Below are positions 51,462-61,054 of a DNA stretch of 64,000 nt, piece after piece (within the stretch, counting starts at the first letter, position 1; the number at the start of each line of letters is the position of its first letter). The DNA comes from Hydrogenophaga sp. (GTDB lineage Bacteria > Pseudomonadota > Gammaproteobacteria > Burkholderiales > Burkholderiaceae_C): the NCBI GenBank assembly GCA_011391495.1, contig JAABQK010000003.1, positions 124,001-188,000 on the forward strand, in the 5' to 3' direction. The translations under genes were made by a program, and so were the position numbers. The notes under the pieces are model-generated. The model saw nothing but the letters and a program-made list of their open reading frames with translations. It searched no databases and had not been told where the DNA came from.

Positions 51462-53027
51462 GTGTCCCTCTTCAAATCCGCCTCCCTGGTCTCTCTGCTG
51501 ACGCTGGTTTCCCGCATCACCGGTCTCGTGCGCGAGTTGCTCATGGCGGCGACGTTCGGTGCCAGCGCACTGACGGACGCCTTCAACGTTGCCTTTCGCA
51601 TCCCGAACCTGCTGCGCCGCCTGTTCGCCGAAGGCGCCTTCAGCCAGGCCTTCGTGCCGGTGCTGGCCGGCGTGCGCGCGAAGGAAGGCGATGACGCCAC
51701 GCGCCAGATGGTGGACCAGATCGCCACCGTGCTGGCCTGGGCACTGACCCTGACCTGCGTGCTGGGGGTGGCGGGTGCGCCGGTCCTGGTCTGGGCCATG
51801 GCGAGCGGCCTGAAGCAGAGCCCGCAGGGGTTTGAAGCCGCCGTCTTCATGACGCGCTGGATGTTCCCTTACATCGCCTTCATGTCCTTCGTGGCGCTGT
51901 CGGCCGGCATCCTGAACACCTGGAAGCGGTTCGCCGTACCGGCGGCGACGCCGGTGCTGCTGAACGTGGCCATGATCGCCGCCGCCTACTGGGGTGCCCC
52001 ATGGTTCGGCTCCCTGGGCATCGAGCCCATCTACGCCATGGCCGGTGGTGTGTTGCTGGGCGGCAGCCTGCAGCTGGGGGTCCAGATTCCCGTGCTGCAC
52101 CGTCTGGGCATGCTGCCGCACGTCCGCGTGCGCTGGTCAGCCCTGAAGGCCGCCTGGAACCATCCCGGCACGCGCCGCGTGACCACGCTCATGCTGCCGG
52201 CGCTGCTGGGTGTGAGCGTGGCGCAGGTCTCTCTGCTGATCAACACCCAGATTGCGTCGCACCTGGTGACCGGCAGCGTGAGCTGGCTCACCTACGCCGA
52301 CCGCCTGATGGAATTCCCCACCGCCATGCTCGGGGTGGCGCTGGGTGTGGTGCTGCTGCCGCAACTGGCCGCCGCGAAGGCCGCCGACGACGCCGTGCGC
52401 TACAGCGGCCTGCTCGACTGGGGCCTGAGGCTGGTTGTACTGCTGGCGGTTCCTTGTGCGGTGGCCCTGCTGACGTTTGCGAGGCCCCTGGTGGCGGTGC
52501 TGTACCACTACGGCGCCTTCACCGAGGCCGACGTGCAGCAGACCTCGGTCGCCTTGATGGGTTATGGCGCGGGCCTGCTGGGCCTGATCGCCATCAAGGT
52601 GCTTGCACCCGGGTTCTATGCACGGCAGGATATCAAGACGCCGGTCAAGATCGCCGTCGTGGTGCTGCTGCTGACCCAGGCCATGAACCTGCTGTTCGTT
52701 CCCTATCTGGCGCACGCTGGCCTCGCGCTGGCCATTGGCCTGGGCGCCATGGTGAACGCGCTGTGGCTCCTGATCGGACTGATGCGCCGTGGGGCCTACA
52801 CCCCCACGCCCGGCTGGGCGCGCTTTGCCCTGCAGGTGCTGGCGGCCAGCGCGCTGCTGGCGGTCTTCCTGATGTGGACCGCCGCACGCTTCAACTGGAC
52901 CGGTTTTGAAGGACAGGCCCTGCAACGTGTGGGCTTGCTGGGCCTGTGCATCGGCGGTGCAGTCGGGGTCTATTTCCTGACGCTGATGCTGGCCGGTTTG
53001 AACTTGCGCCAGTTCATCCGAAAATAG
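51462..53027 (+). CDS. murJ: lipid II flippase MurJ (MviN)
   Basis: GTG start; SLVSLLTLVSRITGLVRELLMAATFGASALTDAFNVAFRIPNLLRRLFAEGAFSQAFVPV. Confidence 0.95.
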   Translation: MSLFKSASLVSLLTLVSRITGLVRELLMAATFGASALTDAFNVAFRIPNLLRRLFAEGAFSQAFVPVLAGVRAKEGDDATRQMVDQIATVLAWALTLTCVLGVAGAPVLVWAMASGLKQSPQGFEAAVFMTRWMFPYIAFMSFVALSAGILNTWKRFAVPAATPVLLNVAMIAAAYWGAPWFGSLGIEPIYAMAGGVLLGGSLQLGVQIPVLHRLGMLPHVRVRWSALKAAWNHPGTRRVTTLMLPALLGVSVAQVSLLINTQIASHLVTGSVSWLTYADRLMEFPTAMLGVALGVVLLPQLAAAKAADDAVRYSGLLDWGLRLVVLLAVPCAVALLTFARPLVAVLYHYGAFTEADVQQTSVALMGYGAGLLGLIAIKVLAPGFYARQDIKTPVKIAVVVLLLTQAMNLLFVPYLAHAGLALAIGLGAMVNALWLLIGLMRRGAYTPTPGWARFALQVLAASALLAVFLMWTAARFNWTGFEGQALQRVGLLGLCIGGAVGVYFLTLMLAGLNLRQFIRK

Positions 53028-53068
53028 CGCCCATCGCCGGTCCGCGTCGATTTCAGGCCCTGTCCACC

Positions 53069-53926
53069 ATGTCCTCTGTATTTGACTTCTCCGCGCCCAC
53101 GCCGTTGGGCTACTTCGCCACCCTGGTGGGTGACGAGGACAGCCTGCCGTTGCTGGAGGCGGTCGCGTCGGTTGCCCAGGACGAATACCCCGACCTGGAC
53201 GTGCAGCAGGTGCTGGGTGATGTCGACCAGTTGCTCGCGCGCATCCGTCGGCGCTGCGCGGACGCCACCGAACCGCTGCAGCGCCTGCGTGCGCTGAACC
53301 AGTTCTTCTTTCGGGACATGGGCTTTGGCGGCAACGTCAACAACTATTACGACCCCGACAACAGCTTCCTCAACGTGGTGCTGAAAACGCGCCGTGGCAT
53401 CCCCATCACGCTGGCCGTGCTCTGGCTGGAGCTGGCGCAGGGGCTGGGCCTGAAGGCACGTGGCGTCAGCTTTCCCGGGCATTTCATGGTCAAGGTCAAC
53501 CTGCCCAACGGCCAGGTGGTGATCGATCCGTTCAGCGGCCAGTCGCTCAGCCGCGAAGACCTGTCGGAACGGCTGGAGCCGTACAAGCGGCGCAATGGTC
53601 TGGTCGACGATTTCGACGTCCCTGTGGGCCTGTACCTGCAGGCGGCCACGCCGCGCGAGATCCTGGCGCGCATGTTGCGCAACCTCAAGGAAATCCACCA
53701 CACGCAGGAAGACTGGACGCGCCTGATCGCCGTGCTGGACCGTTTGCTGATCCTGCTGCCCGACGCCTGGAACGAATACCGCGACCGTGGCCTGGCATGG
53801 GCCGAGATGGGCGACAACCGGCTGGCCGTGAACGACCTGGAAACCTATGTCGCCCACACCGACGATTCGCTGGACCGTGAAGCCATTGGCGAGCGGCTCG
53901 AGGCCCTGCGCCGCGAGCTCAACTGA
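53069..53926 (+). CDS. SirB1-family transglutaminase-like/TPR protein
   Basis: LNQFFFRDMGFGGNVNNYYDPDNSFLNVVLKTRRGIPITLAVLWLELAQGLGL. Confidence 0.88.
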   Translation: MSSVFDFSAPTPLGYFATLVGDEDSLPLLEAVASVAQDEYPDLDVQQVLGDVDQLLARIRRRCADATEPLQRLRALNQFFFRDMGFGGNVNNYYDPDNSFLNVVLKTRRGIPITLAVLWLELAQGLGLKARGVSFPGHFMVKVNLPNGQVVIDPFSGQSLSREDLSERLEPYKRRNGLVDDFDVPVGLYLQAATPREILARMLRNLKEIHHTQEDWTRLIAVLDRLLILLPDAWNEYRDRGLAWAEMGDNRLAVNDLETYVAHTDDSLDREAIGERLEALRRELN

Positions 53927-54095
53927 GCATGCTTGCCGGGTGCTCTGGGCCCTCGCGCTTCCGCTGGCGCGCGGGAGACGTCGTGTGTCTGCGTGTAAGC
54001 CGCATTGACGGAACCGCGTTCCTGGACGACGATCCGAAGTGGCCGGCTGCTTGCCAAAAGTTTGCTGCGTTTTAATCTGTTTGCGAGTTCTATCC

Positions 54096-54488
54096 ATGCT
54101 GAAAACTTTCAATCGCCTGCTGGCGACCGCGCTCATTCCCTGCATCACACTCGCCGGAGTGCCTTTGACGGCTCAGGCCTCCATCATCTCCTCCGAGCAG
54201 GCCATGGTCACGCCTGCAGGCGATGCCAGCCGCGAGCGCGTCGCCGCCTTTCTGGCACGAGACGACGTGCGAACCGAGTTGCAGGCGCAGGGCGTGAGCG
54301 CCGACGATGCCATCGCCCGCGTGCAGGCCATGTCGGACGCGGAAGTGGCCCAGCTGGCTGACCGGGTCGACCAGGCCCCTGCCGGCGCTGGCGTGGTGGG
54401 CGTGCTGTTCAGCATCTTCCTGATCCTGCTGGTGACCGACATCCTGGGCCTCACCAAGGTCTTCCCGTTCACCCGCGCCGTTCGATGA
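54096..54488 (+). CDS. PA2779-family protein
   Basis: RVAAFLARDDVRTELQAQGVSADDAIARVQAMSDAEVAQLADRVDQAPAGAGVVGVL then C-terminal TM. Confidence 0.85.
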   Translation: MLKTFNRLLATALIPCITLAGVPLTAQASIISSEQAMVTPAGDASRERVAAFLARDDVRTELQAQGVSADDAIARVQAMSDAEVAQLADRVDQAPAGAGVVGVLFSIFLILLVTDILGLTKVFPFTRAVR

Positions 54489-55447
54489 TCCTGCGCTCCC
54501 CGCGCCGCACAACCCCCGCCCTGGCGGGGGTTGTGCTTTGTGTGCTGCTCTGGCTGTCGGGTTGCGCGGCCACGCTGCAGGGCCGGGCACTGCAGGCGGA
54601 CTGGCCAGCGCGCTGGCCCGACCGTGTGCTGCTCGGGACGGTGCCGTTCTTTCCGCAGGACGACCATCTGTGCGGTCCGGCCTCGCTGGCCATGGTGGCG
54701 CAGGCGGCGGGCAGCACGGTCACGCCCGAGCTGCTCACGCCGCAGGTCTACCTGCCCGGGCGCCAGGGGGCCCTGCAGGTGGAGATGCTGGCGGCGGCGC
54801 GCCGCCAGGGGCTGGTGGCCTATCTGCTCGCCCCCGAGCTGTCCGCCGTGTTCGACGAGGTGGCTGCGGGCCACCCGGTGCTGGTGCTGCTGAACCTCTC
54901 GCTGCCGATTTCACCGATGTGGCATTACGCGGTCGTGGTCGGCTACGACCGGCAGCGGCAGCAGGTCATCCTGCACTCGGGCACCACCCCGCGCATGACG
55001 ATGCCCCTGGCCACTTTCGAGCACACCTGGGCACGGTCGGATCGCTGGGCCCTGCGCGTCACGACACCGGCACAGCTGCCGGCCACCGCACAGCCCGATG
55101 CCTGGGCCAGTGCCGTGGCCGCACTGGAGCGGGTGGATGCCCGTGCGGCGTACACCGCCTGGAGCACCGGTCTGCAGCGCTGGCCCGACCACCGCATCGG
55201 GCTGCTGGGTCTGGGCAATGCGGCCTACGCCCTGGGTCAGCAGGCTCGCGCCGCCCAGGCTTACGAGGCAGCCGTCCAGGCCCACCCCGACTTTGCCGAT
55301 GCGTGGCACAACCTGGCACAGGTGCGGCTGGAGCTGAACCAGCTCGATGCCGCACAGCGGGCGGCTTTGCAGGCGGTGTCCCTGGGTGGGGTGCGGCTGC
55401 CGGCGTACCGCGCACTGCTGGAAAAGATCGAAGCCAGGCGGCGCTGA
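54485..55447 (+). CDS. PA2778-family C39-like cysteine peptidase lipoprotein with TPR
   Basis: Lipobox LSGC; VPFFPQDDHLCGPASLAMVAQAAG; WHYAVVVGYD; C-terminal TPR-like repeats. Confidence 0.87.
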   Translation: MILRSPRRTTPALAGVVLCVLLWLSGCAATLQGRALQADWPARWPDRVLLGTVPFFPQDDHLCGPASLAMVAQAAGSTVTPELLTPQVYLPGRQGALQVEMLAAARRQGLVAYLLAPELSAVFDEVAAGHPVLVLLNLSLPISPMWHYAVVVGYDRQRQQVILHSGTTPRMTMPLATFEHTWARSDRWALRVTTPAQLPATAQPDAWASAVAALERVDARAAYTAWSTGLQRWPDHRIGLLGLGNAAYALGQQARAAQAYEAAVQAHPDFADAWHNLAQVRLELNQLDAAQRAALQAVSLGGVRLPAYRALLEKIEARRR

Positions 55448-55490
55448 GCCCGGGCTGCCGCCAGCACCTTGTTTGCATTGAGGAGCACCG

Positions 55491-56123
55491 ATGACAGCCG
55501 TGATGCTGGTAGGGGCCACCGGTCTGGTGGGACAGGCCGTGCTGCGGCAGGCACTGGCCGATGCGCGCGTGACGCGGGTGGTGGCGCCGACGCGGCGCGC
55601 CTTGCCTGCGCACCCGAAACTGTTCAATCCGCTGGTGGATTTCGAGCACTTACCCGAAGACGCTGACTGGTGGGCGGTGGACGCGGTGATCTGCACCCTG
55701 GGCAGCACCATGGCCCAAGCCGGTTCGCAGGCTGCGTTTTACCGTGTCGATCACGACCACCCCTTGCGCGTGGCTCAGCTCGCCCTGCGGCAGGGCGCGA
55801 AGGCTTTTGCGCTCAATTCGGCACTCGGGGCCGATGCCCGTTCGCGTGTCTTCTATTCGCGCACCAAAGGAGAGCTGGAACGCGACCTGCGGGCGCTGGG
55901 CTACCCGTCGCTGACGCTGGTTCGTCCGGGGCTGATCGGCGGCGAACGCCAGGAGCGCCGTCCGGTCGAGCAGCTGGCGGTGACGCTGTCTTCCTGGCTG
56001 CAGCCTCTGCTGCCCCGCCGCTACCGCGTGGTGCCGGCCGAACGCATCGCCCACCACCTGCTGGCGTGTGCCCTGGCAGCGGCACCCGGGGTGCGGGTGC
56101 TGCTGTCGGAGCAGCTGGTCTGA
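55491..56123 (+). CDS. NAD(P)-binding Rossmann-fold (atypical SDR) protein
   Basis: MTAVMLVGATGLVGQAVLRQAL; YSRTKGELERDLRALGYPSLTLVRPGLI. Confidence 0.85.
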   Translation: MTAVMLVGATGLVGQAVLRQALADARVTRVVAPTRRALPAHPKLFNPLVDFEHLPEDADWWAVDAVICTLGSTMAQAGSQAAFYRVDHDHPLRVAQLALRQGAKAFALNSALGADARSRVFYSRTKGELERDLRALGYPSLTLVRPGLIGGERQERRPVEQLAVTLSSWLQPLLPRRYRVVPAERIAHHLLACALAAAPGVRVLLSEQLV

Positions 56124-56147
56124 TCGTGACCTGCAGGATCGAGAGGG

Positions 56148-57338
56148 TCAATGCCCGGCAATGCGCCGCTGCAGACCGAGCCCGAGCAGTGCCAGCACGG
56201 CAAACAGCCCACCGGCGAGAAAGGTGCTGGCAGCACCCAGCTGGTCCCAGAGCAGGCCGGCCAGTGCGCTGGCGACCAGCATGGTCACACCACAGACCAG
56301 GTTGAACACGCCGTAGGCGGTACCGCGCAGGTCGGGTGGCGCCGTGTTGGCCACCATGGCCGCCAGCAGGCCCTGCGTCATGGCCATGTGCAGGCCCCAG
56401 AGCGCGACGCCGGCCCAGAAGGTGGCGCCGCTGTTGCTCAGCGCGAGCAGCGCATCGGCGGCGATCAGCAGCACCAGGCCGGCAGCCAGCAGGGTGGTGT
56501 GGCTGACCGAATCGGCCAGTTTGCCCAGCGGGTAGGCGCCTGCGGCGTAGACCAGGTTCATGGCGATCAGCACCATGGGCGTCCAGGCCAGCGGCAGCCC
56601 GCCCTGTTGCGCGCGCAGCACCAGAAAAGCTTCGCTGAAGCGCGCCAGGGTGAACACCGCGCCGATCAGCACCACCCAGCCGTAGCGGCGATCCAGCCGC
56701 CGCAGGTTGTCGCGGCTGATCGGGTTGGTGCGTTGGTGGCCGGCAGGCCGCTCGGGTTCCTGCACCCCCAGCACCAGCAAGGCCACACACAGAAATGCCG
56801 GGACGGTGGCGACCCAGAACACGGCGCGGAAGTCGTTGGCCCACAGCAGCATCAGGCCCATGGCCAGCAGGGGGCCGAGGAAGGCGCCCACGGTGTCGAG
56901 CGACTGGCGCAGGCCGAAGGCGGCGCCGCGCTGGTCGGGCGGTGCGATATCGGCCACCAGCGCGTCGCGTGGCGCGCCGCGGATGCCTTTGCCCACCCGG
57001 TCCATCAGGCGGGCGGTGACCACCAGCCCGGTGGTGGTGGCCAGCGCAAACAGGGGTTTCGACAGGGCACCCAGGCCGTAGCCGAGCACCGCCAGGGGTT
57101 TGCGCTTGCCCCACCAGTCGCTCAAAGCGCCGGAGAACACCTTGACGATGAGGGCGGTGGCTTCGGCCGCGCCTTCGATGAGGCCGATGGTCAGCATGCT
57201 GGCCCCGAGCACGGTGGCCATGAAGACCGGCAGCAGGCTGTGGATCAGCTCGGACGAAACGTCCATCAGCAGGCTGACGAAACCCAGCGCCCAGATGGCG
57301 GCAGGGAGCCGGCGCGTTGGCAGGGGCGCGCCGTTCAT
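56148..57338 (-). CDS. MFS transporter
   Basis: 12-TM pattern; SDWWGKRKPLAVLGYGLGALSKPLFAL; RLMDRVGKGIRGAPRDALVAD. Confidence 0.9.
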   Translation of the reverse strand: MNGAPLPTRRLPAAIWALGFVSLLMDVSSELIHSLLPVFMATVLGASMLTIGLIEGAAEATALIVKVFSGALSDWWGKRKPLAVLGYGLGALSKPLFALATTTGLVVTARLMDRVGKGIRGAPRDALVADIAPPDQRGAAFGLRQSLDTVGAFLGPLLAMGLMLLWANDFRAVFWVATVPAFLCVALLVLGVQEPERPAGHQRTNPISRDNLRRLDRRYGWVVLIGAVFTLARFSEAFLVLRAQQGGLPLAWTPMVLIAMNLVYAAGAYPLGKLADSVSHTTLLAAGLVLLIAADALLALSNSGATFWAGVALWGLHMAMTQGLLAAMVANTAPPDLRGTAYGVFNLVCGVTMLVASALAGLLWDQLGAASTFLAGGLFAVLALLGLGLQRRIAGH

Positions 57339-57352
57339 GAAAGACCTGCGCG

Positions 57353-58390
57353 TCAGGCCACCGTGACCGAGGCGCCCTCGCCCTTGGCCGCGATGGCACC
57401 GATTTCATGCACCGTCTCGCCCAGCTCGCGCAGCGTGGCGGCACAGGCAGCGGCTTCGGCGGCATCAATCACCACCACCATGCCGATGCCGTTGTTGAAG
57501 GTGCGGTTCATCTCGATGTCGTCGATGCCGGCGGTCTTCTGCAGCCAGGCGAACAGCTCGGTCTGCGGCCAGCTGCCCTTCTTGAGATGGGCGGCGGTGC
57601 CTTCGGGCAGCACCCGTGGAATGTTTTCCAGCAGGCCGCCGCCGGTGATGTGGGCCAGCGCTTTCACCGGGTGTTTTGCGAGTGTGGCCAGCACGTTCTT
57701 CACGTACAGGCGGGTCGGTTTCATGATGGCCTGCTTGAACGGCTGGCCGTCCAGCGTGGCGGGCAGGTCGCTGCCAGCGCGCTCGATGCACTTGCGCACC
57801 AGCGAAAAACCATTGGAGTGCACACCGTGCGAGGCCAGGCCGAGCACCACGTCGCCGGGCTTGACACTCTGACCCGTCAGGATCTTGCTCTTCTCGACCG
57901 CGCCGACGCAGAAGCCCGCCAGGTCGTATTCACCGGCCGGGTACATGCCGGGCATTTCAGCGGTTTCGCCGCCGATCAGCGCGCAGCCGCTGAGTTCGCA
58001 GCCCTTGGCGATGCCGCCGACCACCGCTGCGGCCGTGTCCACGTCGAGCTTGCCGCAGGCGAAATAGTCCAGGAAGAACAGCGGCTCGGCGCCCTGCACC
58101 AGCACATCGTTCACGCTCATGCCCACCAGGTCGATGCCCACGGTGTCGTGCATGTTCCATTCAAAAGCCAGCTTGAGCTTGGTGCCCACGCCATCGGTGC
58201 CGGACACCAGCACCGGCTCCTGGTAGCGCTTGGGTACCTCGAACAGCGCGCCGAAGCCACCGATGCCGGCCAGCACGCCTTCGCGCATGGTCTTTTTCGC
58301 CAGCGGCTTGATGCGTTCAACGAGCGCGTCACCGGCATCGATGTCAACGCCGGCGTCTTTGTAGGAGAGGGGGGTGGTGCTGGAAGTCAT
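57353..58390 (-). CDS. purM: phosphoribosylformylglycinamidine cyclo-ligase
   Basis: [46 protein letters not shown]. Confidence 0.97.
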   Translation of the reverse strand: MTSSTTPLSYKDAGVDIDAGDALVERIKPLAKKTMREGVLAGIGGFGALFEVPKRYQEPVLVSGTDGVGTKLKLAFEWNMHDTVGIDLVGMSVNDVLVQGAEPLFFLDYFACGKLDVDTAAAVVGGIAKGCELSGCALIGGETAEMPGMYPAGEYDLAGFCVGAVEKSKILTGQSVKPGDVVLGLASHGVHSNGFSLVRKCIERAGSDLPATLDGQPFKQAIMKPTRLYVKNVLATLAKHPVKALAHITGGGLLENIPRVLPEGTAAHLKKGSWPQTELFAWLQKTAGIDDIEMNRTFNNGIGMVVVIDAAEAAACAATLRELGETVHEIGAIAAKGEGASVTVA

Positions 58391-58550
58391 GCAGAAGAGG
58401 CTACGAAGGCGGTTGGGGTCGGGTGGTTGGCGTCGGGATGCCGGTTCCGGCAGCCGTTTGCGGTGTCCCCAGAGGTGGACGACTAGAATTTGCCCAGATT
58501 TTAAGGGTTTGCCCCTTGCCCACCATCTTCCCCCACCGACCCATCCGTTC

Positions 58551-59675
58551 ATGACATTCACTTCCAATCAGATTCGCGCCGCCTCGTGGGGCCTGATTGC
58601 GGTTGTGGTCTGGCTGTTGCTGACACTGCTGGCGCCGGTGCTCATGCCTTTCGTGCTGGCGGGTGTGCTGGCCTATGCGCTGCAACCCCTGGTGGAACGG
58701 CTGCATGCGCGGCGCATCCCCCGCTGGCTCGGTGCCGGTCTGGCCATCGCGATGCTGATGCTGGTGATGCTGGCGGTGGTGTTGCTGATCGTGCCGGTGA
58801 TCACCAAACAGGTGCCGTTGCTGCGCGAGCAGGTGCCCGTGCTGCTGGAGAACATCAACGTCTGGCTGGTGCCGCTGCTCGGGCGTTTTGGTATCGAGCT
58901 GCAGGTGGACGTGTCCCTGGTGCGCGAATGGATGCAAAAACTGGTCAGCGGCCACGAGAGCCAGCTGATCGACGGCCTGCTCTCGTCGCTGCGCATCGGC
59001 GGCAGTGCGCTGGCCGCGGTGTTCGGCAACCTGATACTCGCGCCCATCGTGGCGTATTACCTGCTGCTGGACTGGAACGGTCTGGTCGCGCGCAGCAAGC
59101 TGCTGATTCCGCTGCGCTGGCTGCCCGCGACCCAGCGTTTCCTCGACGAGACCGATGCTGTGCTGGGGCAATACCTGCGCGGGCAGCTGCTGGTGATGGG
59201 CGTGCTGGCGGTTTTCTACACGGTGGCGCTGGCGCTGGTGGGACTCAAGCTCGCGCTGCCGATCGGTGTGTTCACCGGTCTGGCGGTGTTCATTCCCTAT
59301 CTGGGATTCGGTGTGGGCCTCGTCATGGCGCTGCTCGCGGCGGTGCTGCAGTTCCAGGCCTTGCTGGGCGTGGCGCTGGTGGGTGCGGTGTACGTGGTGG
59401 GGCAGGTGGTCGAGAGCATGTACATCACCCCGCGCCTGCTGGGTGAGCGCATCGGCCTGCACCCCATTGCGGTGATTTTTGCGCTGATGGCCTTTGGGCA
59501 GCTGTTCGGTTTTGTCGGCATTCTGGTGGCCTTGCCGGCCAGTGCCGTGCTGCTGGTGGCGCTGCGGCGCGCGAAGGACACCTACCTGTCCAGCCGGCTG
59601 TACCGCGAAGCGTCCACCGCTGCGCCGGCGCCTGCGGCAGTAACGCCACCTGCCCAGCCTGGAGATCCGGTGTGA
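58551..59675 (+). CDS. AI-2E family transporter (PerM-like)
   Basis: Eight-TM pattern; [66 protein letters not shown]. Confidence 0.92.
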   Translation: MTFTSNQIRAASWGLIAVVVWLLLTLLAPVLMPFVLAGVLAYALQPLVERLHARRIPRWLGAGLAIAMLMLVMLAVVLLIVPVITKQVPLLREQVPVLLENINVWLVPLLGRFGIELQVDVSLVREWMQKLVSGHESQLIDGLLSSLRIGGSALAAVFGNLILAPIVAYYLLLDWNGLVARSKLLIPLRWLPATQRFLDETDAVLGQYLRGQLLVMGVLAVFYTVALALVGLKLALPIGVFTGLAVFIPYLGFGVGLVMALLAAVLQFQALLGVALVGAVYVVGQVVESMYITPRLLGERIGLHPIAVIFALMAFGQLFGFVGILVALPASAVLLVALRRAKDTYLSSRLYREASTAAPAPAAVTPPAQPGDPV

Positions 59676-60379
59676 GCAGCGGCCAGCCTCCAATGAAGCA
59701 GATGGCGCTGGACATCGGTCTGGCGCCCGTGCCCACGCTGGGCAATTTCGTGGCTGCCGGCAACGAGGCCGCGCTGGACCACCTGCGCCTGTGGGCCGGC
59801 AACCCGATGCGTTCTCCCGTGCCCACCTTCCTGTGGGGAGAGGGCGGCAGCGGCAAGACGCACCTGCTGCGCGCCGTGCGGGAAGCCCTGCGCGACCACG
59901 GCAGCCGGGTGGGCTGGATGGACGCCGCGACGCTGCACCCGGGCGAGTACGACGAACACTGGGACGCCGTGCTGCTCGACGATTGCCACCTCTACACCGC
60001 CGAGCAGCAGGCGGCGGCCTTCAACTGGTTTGTCAACGCCCAGAGCCCGGCGCACGGACTGGCGCGCTGGGTGCTCGCCGCCGCCGACCGGCCGCCTGCC
60101 GATCTGCAGCTGCGCGAAGATCTGCGCACCCGCCTGGGCTGGGGCCATGTGTTCCAGCTGCACGCGCTGGGCGAAGCCGAGCGCCGCTCGGTGCTGCGCC
60201 GTGCGGCCGACGAGCGTGGCGTGTTTCTGGGTGACGAGGTGATGGACTTCATGCTCACCCGCTTCTCGCGCGACCTCTCCAGCCTGATGCTGCTGCTGGA
60301 CCAGCTGGACGCCTATGCGCTGCGCACCCAGCGTGCCATCACCATTCCGCTGATCAAATCGATGCTGGAAAACGAATAG
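59672..60379 (+). CDS. hda: DnaA regulatory inactivator Hda
   Basis: MKQMALDIGLAPVPTLGNFVAAGNEAALDHL; TFLWGEGGSGKTHLLRAV; LLDDCHLYTAEQQAAAFNWF. Confidence 0.92.
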   Translation: MSSGQPPMKQMALDIGLAPVPTLGNFVAAGNEAALDHLRLWAGNPMRSPVPTFLWGEGGSGKTHLLRAVREALRDHGSRVGWMDAATLHPGEYDEHWDAVLLDDCHLYTAEQQAAAFNWFVNAQSPAHGLARWVLAAADRPPADLQLREDLRTRLGWGHVFQLHALGEAERRSVLRRAADERGVFLGDEVMDFMLTRFSRDLSSLMLLLDQLDAYALRTQRAITIPLIKSMLENE

Positions 60380-60385
60380 AACCTG

Positions 60386-61054
60386 ATGAAACTTGCGCTT
60401 TTTGACCTCGACTACACGCTGCTGCCCCTCGATTCCGACTACGCCTGGGGCCAGTTCACCGTTTCACTGGGCTGGCGTGACGCCGAAAGCCACACCCGCG
60501 CCAACGATGCCTTCTACGAGCAGTACAAGGCCGGCACGCTGGACATCGTCGAGTACATCCGGTTCGCCACCAGCGCCCTGCGCGAGCACGGGATGGCCAC
60601 ATCCGATTTGGCGCACGAGCGCTTCATGGCCGAGGTGATCCGCCCGGCGATCCGGCCCGAGGCGCTGGAGCTGGTCCGGGCGCACCAGGCCGCTGGCGAC
60701 GCGGTGATCATCGTCACCGCCACCAACGAATTCGTCACCCGCCCGATCGCCGAGGCCTTCGGTGTCTCTGAGCTGATCGCCATCGAACTGGAACGTGACG
60801 GCGAAGGCCATCTGACCGGTGCGATTCGCGGCACGCCCTCGTTTCGCGAGGGCAAGGTCGCGCGTGTGGAACAATGGCTGGCTTCCCGCGGCCTTTCCTG
60901 GGCCGCTGTGGACCACAGCACCTTCTACAGCGATTCCATCAACGACCTGCCGCTGCTGGAAAAGGTGCACGAGCCCGTGGCCACCAACCCGGACCCCCGG
61001 CTCCTGCCCATCGCCACCGAGCGGGGCTGGCGCATCCTGAACCTATTCGAATGA
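60386..61054 (+). CDS. HAD-IB family hydrolase
   Basis: MKLALFDLDYTLLPLDSDYAWGQF; DSINDLPLLEKVHEPVATNPDPRL. Confidence 0.92.
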   Translation: MKLALFDLDYTLLPLDSDYAWGQFTVSLGWRDAESHTRANDAFYEQYKAGTLDIVEYIRFATSALREHGMATSDLAHERFMAEVIRPAIRPEALELVRAHQAAGDAVIIVTATNEFVTRPIAEAFGVSELIAIELERDGEGHLTGAIRGTPSFREGKVARVEQWLASRGLSWAAVDHSTFYSDSINDLPLLEKVHEPVATNPDPRLLPIATERGWRILNLFE

